A stretch of 64,000 nucleotides of DNA, taken from assembly GCF_002305855.1 (NCBI RefSeq), contig NZ_CP022163.1, forward strand, positions 5,270,292 through 5,334,291, in the 5' to 3' direction. Positions within the stretch are counted from its first letter, which is position 1; each line of letters opens with the position of its first letter. Of the stretch, positions 35,771-46,781 are shown piece after piece. The notes beneath the pieces are model-generated. The model searched no databases. It saw only the letters and a program-made list of their open reading frames with translations, and was not told the origin of the DNA. The translations under genes were made by a program, and so were the position numbers. The DNA is from Melittangium boletus DSM 14713. Lineage in GTDB: Bacteria; Myxococcota; Myxococcia; Myxococcales; Myxococcaceae.

Positions 35771-36553
35771 TCACGCCACCTGCTGCGCGCGCTCCAGGAG
35801 GAAGGCCACCAGGGCGGGCCAGGCGTCGCGGAGCTTGTCGGTGGAAGCTTCGCCGAACACGGTGATGGGATCCACGTAGCGGCGCTCTCCGGAGACGCGC
35901 TCCACGCTCCATGCGAGCAGTGCGTCCCTCAGGCCGCGCAGAGGGCCTCCGAGGATATGGGTCGCGGGTCCATGCAGCAGCAGGCGGGCCTGGGCCCAGT
36001 CCTCGCGCCGACAGGCGATGACGCCGTTGACGAGGACGATGAGGGGATCCTCCTCATCGAGGGCCCTGGCTTCACCCAGGCGTTTGTCCGCGATGCTCAA
36101 CGCGCCCTGCAGCGCGGCGATCAGGGCGAGTCGCGCGGGGATGAGCCGCCGGATGGACTCGGGCAGTTCCTTCGTGTCCTGGGCGCGGGTGAACTCCCTC
36201 TCGGCCGCGTCCAGGTGCCACAAATCCAGATGGCACACCCCGAGGTTGAACGGGAGGATGCCCTGGCTCCGGGATTTGAGCAGGAGGTGGGCGGCCTCGA
36301 ACTTCTCGAGCGCGGCGGCGATGCGTCCTCGTGACAGGAGCTGGTTTCCCTCCGAGCTCAGCGTCCATCCCTTCTGAACGCGTTTCCCGATGAAGACGCT
36401 GACGACGACGGCACAGACGGCGAGGAGGGCGACGGGAATCCATCTTGTCAGGTCCGGCAGCGGATCTCCGGGTTGCCGGAAGAAGGCGTAGAAGGCGACG
36501 AACAAGACGATGAGCAATACCCACTGCGCGACAAGACGCATCCCTCTTCCCAT
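35771..36553 (-). CDS. Membrane-anchored TPR-like protein of unknown function
   Basis: This 260-aa protein has two N-terminal hydrophobic helices (residues ~6-24 and ~34-54). A soluble helical domain with a TPR-like pattern follows (LSRGRIAAALEKFEAAHLLLKS, LDLWHLDAAEREFTRAQD, IADKRLGEARALDEEDPLIV). The last ~70 residues are less regular. No catalytic motif is seen; it is probably a scaffold at the membrane. The start is uncertain between ATGs at 36553 and 36541; the upstream one has AGAAGG close by. It is divergent from the next gene, with about 90 bases between the starts. Confidence 0.65.
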   Translation of the reverse strand: MGRGMRLVAQWVLLIVLFVAFYAFFRQPGDPLPDLTRWIPVALLAVCAVVVSVFIGKRVQKGWTLSSEGNQLLSRGRIAAALEKFEAAHLLLKSRSQGILPFNLGVCHLDLWHLDAAEREFTRAQDTKELPESIRRLIPARLALIAALQGALSIADKRLGEARALDEEDPLIVLVNGVIACRREDWAQARLLLHGPATHILGGPLRGLRDALLAWSVERVSGERRYVDPITVFGEASTDKLRDAWPALVAFLLERAQQVA

Positions 36554-36644
36554 CCGCCTTCTGTAGCATGCGCTCCCGCGTGCCAGGGGGAACATGTCGG
36601 GCGGGTGTGCCGGGCCCCTCGACGTCCCCGGAAAGGACTCCGTG

Positions 36645-37124
36645 ATGAAGGCAATGGCCTTGTGCCTGGGTCTGCTGCTGGCGTTCCCGGCATCGGCTCA
36701 TTCCGTGGAGGAATCGGCGTGCGGCGGGAGCACCCTGCCCGTGGCGCGGATGGCGCATTCCGAGAAGATGTGCCGCGCGTTCTCGCGAGCGCTCGCCGCA
36801 CTGCCCGCGGCGACTGGCGCGGAGGCGCGAGCCCTGCTCACGCCCGAGAACCTGGCGCTCATGGCGACGATGACCGCCGCGTGGGTGGGGTCGCAGGGGG
36901 TTCCCGTGGTGGGGCAGGCGGTGGATGCCGCGCTGTTGGCCTTGGGGGTCACGCTCCTCGTGGGGCAGACCGCGGAACTCGCGCAGTGTCTCTGGCTGTT
37001 CGTCAATCACGCGCGGCTGGCCCGGAGTCCGGAAGTGGTGATTAATGAAGAACGTGCAATAGGATACTTCGAGGAACTACTGCTCGAATTCAAGATTTCC
37101 GGAAGGATTGTGGTCCGGCCATGA
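36645..37124 (+). CDS. Exported protein resembling a truncated myxobacterial polymorphic toxin
   Basis: This 159-aa protein has a cleavable signal peptide ending ASA (about residue 18). Its core, LLTPENLALMATMTAAW and then VPVVGQAVDAALLALGVTLLVGQ (read here in two pieces), resembles the hydrophobic trafficking region that, as I recall, precedes variable toxin domains in SitA-like myxobacterial proteins. Here only ~30 unrelated residues follow (ERAIGYFEELLLEFKISG). The DNA turns AT-richer from about 37030, as if the toxin end had been replaced or lost. It could be a stub, a decoy or a very small effector. The family link is from memory and needs a profile search. Confidence 0.5.
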   Translation: MKAMALCLGLLLAFPASAHSVEESACGGSTLPVARMAHSEKMCRAFSRALAALPAATGAEARALLTPENLALMATMTAAWVGSQGVPVVGQAVDAALLALGVTLLVGQTAELAQCLWLFVNHARLARSPEVVINEERAIGYFEELLLEFKISGRIVVRP

Positions 37125-37139
37125 AATAGACGGTGTGAA

Positions 37140-37502
37140 ATGGATTTTCTCGTGATCATCAGATCGGAAGGGGTTTTCCCTTTCGCTGAGTTCAAGGACC
37201 GGTTGCTGGAGCGGTGGCCCACTGCTCTTACTCGCGATCTTGAAGGTACCAGCCGTCAGGCCCTTCTGGATTTCGAGATCTCCATGGCTCGATCAACGCT
37301 TTACGGAACATTTTTTCGAGGGGGGAAGTCAGTCAGCTTTTCTGGAGATCTGGCGGATTGTGCGGCGTTCGCTCATTGGTGCCGCCTACTCATCCCCGCG
37401 AACGAGGATGTCATGTTCTGTGATGAAATGGTGAACATGAGCCTTGATTTGAATTTGGATACCACTCTCAATGAAATCGTGGATGCAGTCATGTCGTCGT
37501 AG
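37140..37502 (+). CDS. Small AT-rich gene, candidate immunity protein
   Basis: This is a 120-aa acidic cytosolic protein without signal peptide or membrane helix. It has a mixed alpha/beta pattern (MDFLVIIRSEGVFPF, a central LYGTFFRGGKSVSFSG, a C-terminal helix). I recognise no family. It starts 15 bases after the toxin-like gene, so the two are likely co-transcribed. Its base composition is clearly less GC-rich than that of the core genes, which suggests recent acquisition. Size, position and composition fit an immunity protein, but that is inference only. Confidence 0.55.
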   Translation: MDFLVIIRSEGVFPFAEFKDRLLERWPTALTRDLEGTSRQALLDFEISMARSTLYGTFFRGGKSVSFSGDLADCAAFAHWCRLLIPANEDVMFCDEMVNMSLDLNLDTTLNEIVDAVMSS

Positions 37503-37583
37503 TCTGAAAGCGGGAATCGCACGTCATCGGAGCAGCCCCATTCAGCCGTTGTCCCCCGAGCGGCCGGTGTGCGAAAAACCGCC

Positions 37584-38891
37584 ATGGCCAATTGGACCCG
37601 AATTGAGAAGCTCAATGGAGGCGAACGCATCTACTACGTCGATCCGCCGATCGATTCGAAGGAGGAGGTCTGGTTCTTCTCCGGCGACTCCAGGTTGCGG
37701 GTGTGGAGCGACGGAGTCCTCTACAAGGGTGACGAGGAGACGGTGGCGCGGCTCACGGCTCCCGTCACGGAGCGCTTCTCCCTCTACAAGCTGCTCGACC
37801 AGCTCTTCGTCGACGTGGAGATTCGGGGTGAGCAGGCGGTGATCCACCGGGGGGTGTTGAATGGCTCCAGCGTCGCGACGCTCGTCGCCTCATCGGAGGT
37901 CGCGCCGCTGCTCGCTCGCTACCGAGCGCTCTCGTTCCGAGACGGCACGCCCTGGAACGCGACGAAGAAGCGGGTGACGGTGCGTGAGTACCGCAAGGAC
38001 TCGTCCGACAAATGGACGGTGCATGTGGATGGCACGAGCGTCATCGAGAACATGCGCAAGGAGACCCCCACGCCGAGCCGTGAGGCCGCCATCGCGCTCG
38101 CCCAGAAGCGCATCCAGGCCAAGCAGAAGGCGGGATTCAGGACGTACCTCATCGAACTCACGGAGGCCCGGCACCCCAATCCCGAGCCGAAGCCCCCGAA
38201 GGGAGTGCCAGCGCGAAAGCCCCTCGCGAAGAAGGCCGCCATCGCGAAGCCGGAGAACGCTTTCGAGGCCGTCGATGCGGCCGTCGCGATCCTGAAGGAT
38301 CTGCACACGCGCATCCCGAAGGCGCATTTCGTCACGGAGTGCCTCGACGCGAAGAAGGATCGCGAGCGGGTCGCCTCCGTCGAGAGCCATGCCTCCTTCT
38401 TCCTCGACATGCACAAGCCGCGTGTCGGGCGCTGGAAGACGGCGAAACCCCGGGCTCCGAAGAAGAACGAGTCGAGCTGGGACTACTTCGTGCGGGTGTA
38501 TGGCTCCATCACCTGGATCCTCGATGGTCAGGCCGACGAGGGTCTGGCGATGTTCTACTGTGGCAACGTGACGGGTGGCGGATGGAGCTGCCTGGAGATC
38601 GTCGGAGAGGGCGACTACGAGATCGATGATCTCGTGGAGGCCACGGGCAACGAGGAGTTGGAACAGCTCCTCGTGTTCCACGGCGGGTGGCACGACGGGA
38701 AGTCGTGGGCCTTCGACCAGCGTGTGAGTTCGCCGAGTGGTGAGTACGCCATCATCCCCTTCGACGAATCCATGGATGCGCTTCCGAAGCAGATGAAGCC
38801 CGAGCGCATCGTTGCGTTTGGCGATTGGCTCTACAAGCGCGTCGTCTCGCTGACGCGAATCGCCGAGCGGAACCTGCGCGAGGTGAACTGA
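37584..38891 (+). CDS. Hypothetical protein with SMI1/KNR4 (SUKH)-like C-terminal features
   Basis: This 435-aa soluble protein is of unknown function. Residues ~135-200 (VREYRKDSSDKWTVHVDG ... AIALAQKRIQAKQKAGF) look like a WGR-type small domain with its trailing helix. Residues ~200-230 are a Pro/Lys/Ala linker. The C-terminal ~190 residues contain EELEQLLVFHGGWHDGKSWAF and EYAIIPFDES, a pattern that resembles SUKH-type domains. The ATG is preferred over an in-frame GTG at 37569; neither has a good ribosome site. It is convergent with an LRR protein that also has a SUKH-like part, and a perfect hairpin separates them. Confidence 0.6.
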   Translation: MANWTRIEKLNGGERIYYVDPPIDSKEEVWFFSGDSRLRVWSDGVLYKGDEETVARLTAPVTERFSLYKLLDQLFVDVEIRGEQAVIHRGVLNGSSVATLVASSEVAPLLARYRALSFRDGTPWNATKKRVTVREYRKDSSDKWTVHVDGTSVIENMRKETPTPSREAAIALAQKRIQAKQKAGFRTYLIELTEARHPNPEPKPPKGVPARKPLAKKAAIAKPENAFEAVDAAVAILKDLHTRIPKAHFVTECLDAKKDRERVASVESHASFFLDMHKPRVGRWKTAKPRAPKKNESSWDYFVRVYGSITWILDGQADEGLAMFYCGNVTGGGWSCLEIVGEGDYEIDDLVEATGNEELEQLLVFHGGWHDGKSWAFDQRVSSPSGEYAIIPFDESMDALPKQMKPERIVAFGDWLYKRVVSLTRIAERNLREVN

Positions 38892-38898
38892 GCCCTGG

Positions 38899-38924
38899 GT
38901 GCGTACCGGGTGTCCGGTACGCAC
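38899..38924. terminator. Bidirectional hairpin terminator
   Basis: Perfect 11-bp arms GTGCGTACCGG (38899-38909) and CCGGTACGCAC (38914-38924) around a 4-base GTGT loop lie exactly between two convergent genes (stops at 38891 and 38935). This is the cleanest hairpin in the window and should work for both strands, although neither side has a long T tract. Confidence 0.75.
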
Positions 38925-38934
38925 TCGCTCCAGC

Positions 38935-40029
38935 TCACGGAGAGACGCCCACCGTGCACTCCGGGAGCGCCCGCCGCAGGGCCTCGATCTCCTCCCGGGG
39001 AATGGAGGTCCAGTAAAGGTCCAGGGTCTTGAGGCTTGTTAGTTGGTGGAGGCAGGCCGGGAGGGTGCTCATCTCCGTGGCCTGCAAGTCCAGGAACCTC
39101 AGGTTCTTGAGTTGGCCCAGCTCCTCGGGGAGCGAGCTGAGCCCGCTGTTGCGCAGGTTCAGTGACTCCAGGCTCCGCAGTTGTCCCACCTCGGGGGGCA
39201 GGGTCTTCAGCTCTCGATTGAAGGATAGATCCAGCCGCTTCAGCATGTGGAGCTGGCCGAGTTGCTTGGGAAGTTGTTTGAGACCCGTCGAGCCCAGCCA
39301 CAGGTGTTCCAGCTCCGAGAACTCCCCAATCACCGGAGGCAGCTCTCCCAGCTTCCGCCCGTTCAGGGTGAGTTCCTTCGACGTTCTGGGTAAAGCGGTG
39401 AGTACCCCCTCCGCGCCCTTGGCCTTGGAGGGCTTCACCTTCACGGGAAGGGATTCGCTCTCCAATCCCAGGGGGTCTCCCAACTCCCGCTCGGCGTCGT
39501 TCTCGGCCGGCTCGTCCTCTTCCGGGAGCGCTTCGCCCAGCGTTTCCAGTTGCTGCTTCACCCAGGTGGAGAAGGGTCCCAGTTCGCTCTCGGGCAGGCT
39601 GTCCTCGACATTCCAGACGACGAGCTCGCCGCTCTCCTCGCTCTTCCCGAAGGCGTAGCCATTGACGTCGTTGATGTCGCTGGAGGCGAACATCACGAAA
39701 CGGTAGGTGTGCGTGCCCGCCTCCCGCTCCTCGCGGACCTCCGCCCACTTCCGGTCTGGCTCGCCCATCTGCATGGAGAGGCCGAGCATCCAGCGGGGAG
39801 GAAGGAAGGCCAGCTTCTCCTCACCGCTGGACAGCCACCGGTAGCCAAGTTCCTTCACGAACTGGAGGTAGTCCGCGGGAAGGAAGGGCGCGAGGTCGAA
39901 CTCGTGCGGGAAGGCCATCCCGCGCGGCTCGAGCTTCTCCGGGTACTTGCCCGCGGCGTCGTCTCCCAGGCGCTGGAGGTACCTTTTTTCCAGGCGTTTC
40001 CATTCCGTGGACGTCTTCTTGACCGCCAT
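38935..40029 (-). CDS. SMI1/KNR4-like protein with leucine-rich repeats
   Basis: This 364-aa cytosolic protein has two parts. Residues ~1-180 have a SUKH-like fold pattern (FLPADYLQFVKELGYRWLSSG, then FVMFASSDINDVNGYAFG). An acidic linker follows. Residues ~215-360 carry about six leucine-rich repeats of 23 residues (LKRLDLSFNRELKTLPPEVGQ, LESLNLRNSGLSSLPEELGQ). SUKH proteins are typical immunity proteins against contact-dependent or polymorphic toxins, and the LRR part could bind the partner. Its start lies 5 bases after the stop of the upstream SMI1/KNR4 gene, so the two form an operon. Confidence 0.75.
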   Translation of the reverse strand: MAVKKTSTEWKRLEKRYLQRLGDDAAGKYPEKLEPRGMAFPHEFDLAPFLPADYLQFVKELGYRWLSSGEEKLAFLPPRWMLGLSMQMGEPDRKWAEVREEREAGTHTYRFVMFASSDINDVNGYAFGKSEESGELVVWNVEDSLPESELGPFSTWVKQQLETLGEALPEEDEPAENDAERELGDPLGLESESLPVKVKPSKAKGAEGVLTALPRTSKELTLNGRKLGELPPVIGEFSELEHLWLGSTGLKQLPKQLGQLHMLKRLDLSFNRELKTLPPEVGQLRSLESLNLRNSGLSSLPEELGQLKNLRFLDLQATEMSTLPACLHQLTSLKTLDLYWTSIPREEIEALRRALPECTVGVSP

Positions 40030-40034
40030 GCCGC

Positions 40035-40583
40035 CTACTCCTCGCCGTAGGTCTCGATGAAGTCGTCGATGACCGTGACGATGTGGGTGGAGAAGTCCCG
40101 GAAGTGCCTGGCGTCCTGGGTGCCGAGGAGCTGGGGAAGTCCGAAGGGCTCGTCATGGGTGTAAGCCACGACACCCAGCTCGTCCTCGGGAGTGCGATCT
40201 CGCGGATTGAAGCACCAGAAGTTCTCCACCGCGTCATCGTCCATGCGCTGGAAGAACAGGGCCTCCTCGATGGCCTCGGCCACGTCGGGATCGTCTCCCT
40301 CCGCGGCGTCGTTCGGGTCCGGTGCGACCGCGTGCAATTCGTTCGGGAGCTCCATGCCGATGAGCTCCCTTCCGCCATACAGCACCTTGAAGGTGCCGTG
40401 GGTGTTCAAGAACCGCACGTAGCTGGGGGGCAGCTTCAGCCCGTATTTCTTCTCCAGCTTCTGCACCTCCGCGCCGGAGAGCGGCTGGGAGAACTCCAAG
40501 GACATGTCCTCTTTGGTGCTCACGAAGACCTTGAGCCGCTCCACTGCCTCGGTCACTCCGCTCTCTTTCGATGTCGTCGGCAT
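40035..40583 (-). CDS. SMI1/KNR4 family (SUKH) protein
   Basis: This 182-aa protein has the SUKH-1 hallmarks near residue 34: the segment PLSGAEVQKLEKKYGLKLPPSYVRFL, given here only as a pattern, is followed by THGTFKVLYGGRELIG and a late VVAYTHDEPFGLPQ. In bacteria such proteins mostly protect against nuclease or deaminase toxins. No obvious cognate toxin lies in the operon, so it may be an orphan immunity gene or regulate other processes. The stop is 5 bases before the LRR gene. Confidence 0.8.
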   Translation of the reverse strand: MPTTSKESGVTEAVERLKVFVSTKEDMSLEFSQPLSGAEVQKLEKKYGLKLPPSYVRFLNTHGTFKVLYGGRELIGMELPNELHAVAPDPNDAAEGDDPDVAEAIEEALFFQRMDDDAVENFWCFNPRDRTPEDELGVVAYTHDEPFGLPQLLGTQDARHFRDFSTHIVTVIDDFIETYGEE

Positions 40584-40618
40584 ACGGACTCCCGTAGACC
40601 ACGCATGGACGAAAGAGA

Positions 40619-40654
40619 AGCGCCCCGTCGACGCGGAGGTCGAATCGGGGCGCT
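40619..40654 (-). terminator. Intrinsic terminator of the glp operon
   Basis: Read on the minus strand after the glpV stop, arms AGCGCCCCG (complement of 40646-40654) and CGGGGCGCT (complement of 40619-40627) pair perfectly over 9 bp. An inner 5-bp stem TCGAC/GTCGA lies within the 18-base loop. The stem is followed by the T-rich run CTTCTCTTT. It is the best rho-independent terminator candidate in the window. Confidence 0.8.
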
Positions 40655-40677
40655 CGCACTCATGACGCGGAGGACGG

Positions 40678-42459
40678 TTACTTCACGCGCCCTTCCTTCC
40701 AGGCCTGGAGCAGCTGCTCATAGGGCACGGTCTCGCCCTTGGGCTTCTCGTTGGCGAGCTTGGGCTTGGGGGCACCCGGCGCGTCGAACCAGAACTTCGC
40801 GTCCTTCACGGGGTTGAGCTTGGGCGGGCAGGTCTTCATGCCCGCGCGCTCCAGGCGGCCCATGACGTCATCCATCTGCGTGGCGAGCGTGTCCATGGCC
40901 TCCTGGGGCGTCTTCTCGCCCTCGACAGCGAGGCTGATGTTCTGCCACCAGAGTTGCGCGAGCTTCGGGTAGTCCGGCACGTTGGTGCCGGTGGGGGTCC
41001 AAGCCACGCGCGCGGGGCTGCGGTAGAACTCCACGAGGCCGCCGAACTTGTCCGCCACCTTGGTGACGTGCTCGGAGCGGATGTCCGAGTCGCGGATGGG
41101 CGTGAGGCCGACCAGGAACTTCTTGAGGGACGTGGTCTTGGCCACCACGAACTGGGCGTAGAGCCACGCCGCCTTGCGGCGCTCGAGCGGCGTGCTCTTG
41201 AGCATCGTCCACGAGCCGGTGTCCTGGTAGCCGAGCTTCATGCCCTCCTCCCAGTACGGGCCGTGAGGCGAGGGGGCCATGCGCCACTTGGGCAGGCCAT
41301 TGGCGTCCACCACGGGCAGGCCGGGCTTCATGAGGGGCGCGGTGAAGCCCGTGTACCAGAAGATCTGCTGCGCGACGTTGCCCTGGCCGGGCACGGGGCC
41401 GGCCTCGGAGAACGTCATGCCGGCCGCCTGGGGCGGGGCGTACTTCTTGAGCCATTCGATGTACTTGGTGAGCGCGTACACGGAGGCGGGGCCATTGGTG
41501 TCACCGCCACGCGTGACGGAGGCGCCCACGGGGTTGCAGCCCTCCACGCGGATGCCCCATTCATCCACGGGCTTGCCGTTGGGCAGGCCCTTGTCGCCCG
41601 CGCCCGCCATGGACAGCCACGCGTCCGTGAAGCGCCAGCCCAGGGACGGGTCCTTCTTGCCGTAGTCCATGTGGCCGTACACCTTGACGCCGTCGATCTC
41701 CTTCACGTCGTTGGTGAAGAAGTCGGCGATGTCCTCGTAGGCGGACCAGTTCACCGGCACGCCCAGCTCGTAGCCGTACTTCTTCTTGAAGCGCTCGCGC
41801 AGGTCGGGGCGGCTGAACCAGTCGTGGCGGAACCAGTAGAGGTTGGCGAACTGCTGGTCCGGCAGTTGGTACATCTTGCCGTCGGGGCCGGTGACGAAGC
41901 TCTTGCCCATGAAGTCGTCGATGTCGAGCGTGGGCAGCGTCACGTCCTTGCCTTCGCCCTCCATGAAGTCCGTGAGCGGCACCACCTGGCCATAGCGCAC
42001 GTGGGTGCCGATCAGGTCGCTGTCGTTGACGTACATGTCATAGATGCTGCGGCCCGACTGCATCTGGGTCTGCAGCTTCTCGATGACATCGCCTTCCTGG
42101 ATGATGTCGTGCTTGAGGTTGATGCCGGTGATTTCCGAGAAGGCCTTGGCCAGCGTCTTGGACTCATAGACGTGCGTGTCGATGCTCTCGGACACCACGT
42201 TGATCGTCTGTCCGCGGAAGGGCGCGGCGGCCTCGCGGAACCACTTCATCTCCGCGAGCTGCTCGTCGCGGGAGAGGGTGCTGGGCTGGAACTCCTCGTC
42301 CACCCACTTCTCGGCGGCCTTCTCCAGGGCGGCGGTGTCCACCTGCTGGGGCTGCGCCGCGGCGGGGGGCTTCTCACCCTCCGCGGGCTTCGACTCCTTC
42401 TTGCACCCGGCCACGGGAACGGCGAGGGCCAAGGCCAACGTCCACACGGTTTTCTTCAT
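40678..42459 (-). CDS. glpV: Glycerol ABC importer, substrate-binding lipoprotein
   Basis: This 593-aa periplasmic binding protein is of the family-1 sugar/glycerol type. The signal peptide ends in the lipobox PVAGC (Cys19). The long mature domain is longer than usual sugar binders and matches GlpV-type proteins of about 570-600 residues. Recognisable segments include INVVSESIDTHVYESKTLAKAFSE and DGKMYQLPDQQFANLYWFRHDW. It is the last gene of the operon, 5 bases after glpU, and ends at a strong terminator. The glycerol assignment rests on the operon content (two ATPases, two permeases, a DUF2160 protein) as described for Rhizobium glpSTPQUV. A polyol other than glycerol is possible. Confidence 0.85.
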   Translation of the reverse strand: MKKTVWTLALALAVPVAGCKKESKPAEGEKPPAAAQPQQVDTAALEKAAEKWVDEEFQPSTLSRDEQLAEMKWFREAAAPFRGQTINVVSESIDTHVYESKTLAKAFSEITGINLKHDIIQEGDVIEKLQTQMQSGRSIYDMYVNDSDLIGTHVRYGQVVPLTDFMEGEGKDVTLPTLDIDDFMGKSFVTGPDGKMYQLPDQQFANLYWFRHDWFSRPDLRERFKKKYGYELGVPVNWSAYEDIADFFTNDVKEIDGVKVYGHMDYGKKDPSLGWRFTDAWLSMAGAGDKGLPNGKPVDEWGIRVEGCNPVGASVTRGGDTNGPASVYALTKYIEWLKKYAPPQAAGMTFSEAGPVPGQGNVAQQIFWYTGFTAPLMKPGLPVVDANGLPKWRMAPSPHGPYWEEGMKLGYQDTGSWTMLKSTPLERRKAAWLYAQFVVAKTTSLKKFLVGLTPIRDSDIRSEHVTKVADKFGGLVEFYRSPARVAWTPTGTNVPDYPKLAQLWWQNISLAVEGEKTPQEAMDTLATQMDDVMGRLERAGMKTCPPKLNPVKDAKFWFDAPGAPKPKLANEKPKGETVPYEQLLQAWKEGRVK

Positions 42460-42464
42460 CGGTT

Positions 42465-42743
42465 CTACCCCCAGCGGGAAATGAAGACGAGGAACAGCAA
42501 CGACAGACCCACGGCGATCCAGACGGACGCATCCGTCAGGCCCACCCAGGCCAGGTGAATGAAGGCGCTGCCCAGCAGCCCCACGAAGAGCCGATCTCCC
42601 CGGGTGGTGGACATGGGCAGGAGGCCCTGACGGGGCAGGGAAGGGGCGCGGATGCCCCAGACCGTATAGGCCGCGAGGAGGAGCACGATGAAGCCGAAGA
42701 AGCCGGCCGTGGGGGCCGTCCAGGCCATCCATTCGAAGTCCAT
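42465..42743 (-). CDS. glpU: Small membrane protein DUF2160 of the glycerol importer
   Basis: This 92-aa inner-membrane protein has three hydrophobic stretches (about residues 10-28, 50-66 and 70-90). It begins MDFEWMAWTAPTAGFFGFIV, the typical DUF2160 start, and ends LLFLVFISRWG. DUF2160 proteins accompany GlpSTPQV transporters and are thought to be an accessory subunit. It sits 6 bases after glpQ and 5 bases before glpV, so it is fully within the operon. Its presence is the strongest single marker that this is the glycerol-type transporter. Confidence 0.87.
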   Translation of the reverse strand: MDFEWMAWTAPTAGFFGFIVLLLAAYTVWGIRAPSLPRQGLLPMSTTRGDRLFVGLLGSAFIHLAWVGLTDASVWIAVGLSLLFLVFISRWG

Positions 42744-42749
42744 GACGGC

Positions 42750-43537
42750 TCACACCCTTCCCAGGGCGAAGCCCTTGGCGATGTAGTTGCGCACGAAGTA
42801 GATGACCACCGCGCCCGGCACGAGCGTCAGCACGCCCGCGGCGGCGAGCACGCCCCAGTCCATGCCCGCCGCGCTCACCGTGCGCGTCATGGCGGCGACG
42901 ATGGGCTTGGCCTCCACGGACGTGAGCGTGCGCGCGAGCAGCAGTTCCACCCAGCTGAACATGAAGCAGAAGAACGCCGTCACGCCCACGCCCGAGCGGA
43001 TGAGCGGGAAGAAGATGCGCAGGAAGAAGCGCGGGAAGCCGTAGCCGTCGATATAGGCCGTCTCGTCGATCTCCCGGGGCACTCCGGACATGAAGCCCTC
43101 GAGGATCCACACGGACAGGGGCACGGTGAAGAGCATGTGCGCGAAGGCCACGGCCCAGGGCGTGTCGAACAGGCCGATGCTCGAGTAGAGCTGGAAGAAG
43201 GGCAGCAGGAAGACGGCCGGGGGAGACATGCGGTTGCTGAGCAGCCAGAAGAACAGGTGCGTGTCTCCGAGGAAGCGGTAGCGCGAGAAGGCGTAGGCCG
43301 CGGGCAGCGCGAGCAGCACCGAGAGCACCGTGTTGATGCTCACGTACGTGAGCGAGTGCACGTAGCTCATGCTCCACGAGGGATCCGTGAAGATGGTGGT
43401 GTAGTTGTCGAGCGTGGGGGAGCGCGGCCAGGCGGAGAAGTCGCCCAATATCTCCTCGTTCGTCTTGAGCGACATGCACACGAGCCAATAGATGGGCACG
43501 AAGCTCAGGGCCAGATAGAGGGGGACGGCGAGGCGTC

Positions 43538-43541
<4 letters not shown>
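42750..43541 (-). CDS. glpQ: Glycerol ABC importer permease 2
   Basis: This 263-aa inner-membrane permease of the MalG type has six predicted helices. The EAA loop that docks on the ATPases reads MSGVPREIDETAYIDGYGFP with RFFLRIFFPLIR after it. The ATG overlaps the glpP stop (ATGA). Upstream in-frame sequence lies inside glpP and is not part of the gene. Confidence 0.9.
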
Positions 43542-44404
<863 letters not shown>

Positions 44405-44428
44405 GGGGGTTGTCCTTGGACTCGGGGT

Positions 44429-46622
<2,194 letters not shown>

Positions 46623-46677
46623 CCGATGTATCCCTCGTTGCGTCCAGGCCAGGAGCGACCGCGGGCGCACTGTAGGA

Positions 46678-46687
46678 AGAAGCTTCT
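46678..46687. promoter_or_regulatory. Perfect 10-bp palindrome between glpS and the protease gene
   Basis: AGAAGCTTCT lies in the only intergenic region that can hold the glp operon promoter, 56 bases before the glpS GTG. A palindrome of this size can arise by chance; an operator role is only a suggestion. Confidence 0.25.
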
Positions 46688-46781
46688 CGCCGGGTCCAGA
46701 AGCAGGCGAGGGGGGATGCGGAATGGCCCACTTCCTGCTTTGTTTGAAAGAGCCTTTGTCCGCGCGCTCAAGGACTCATTC

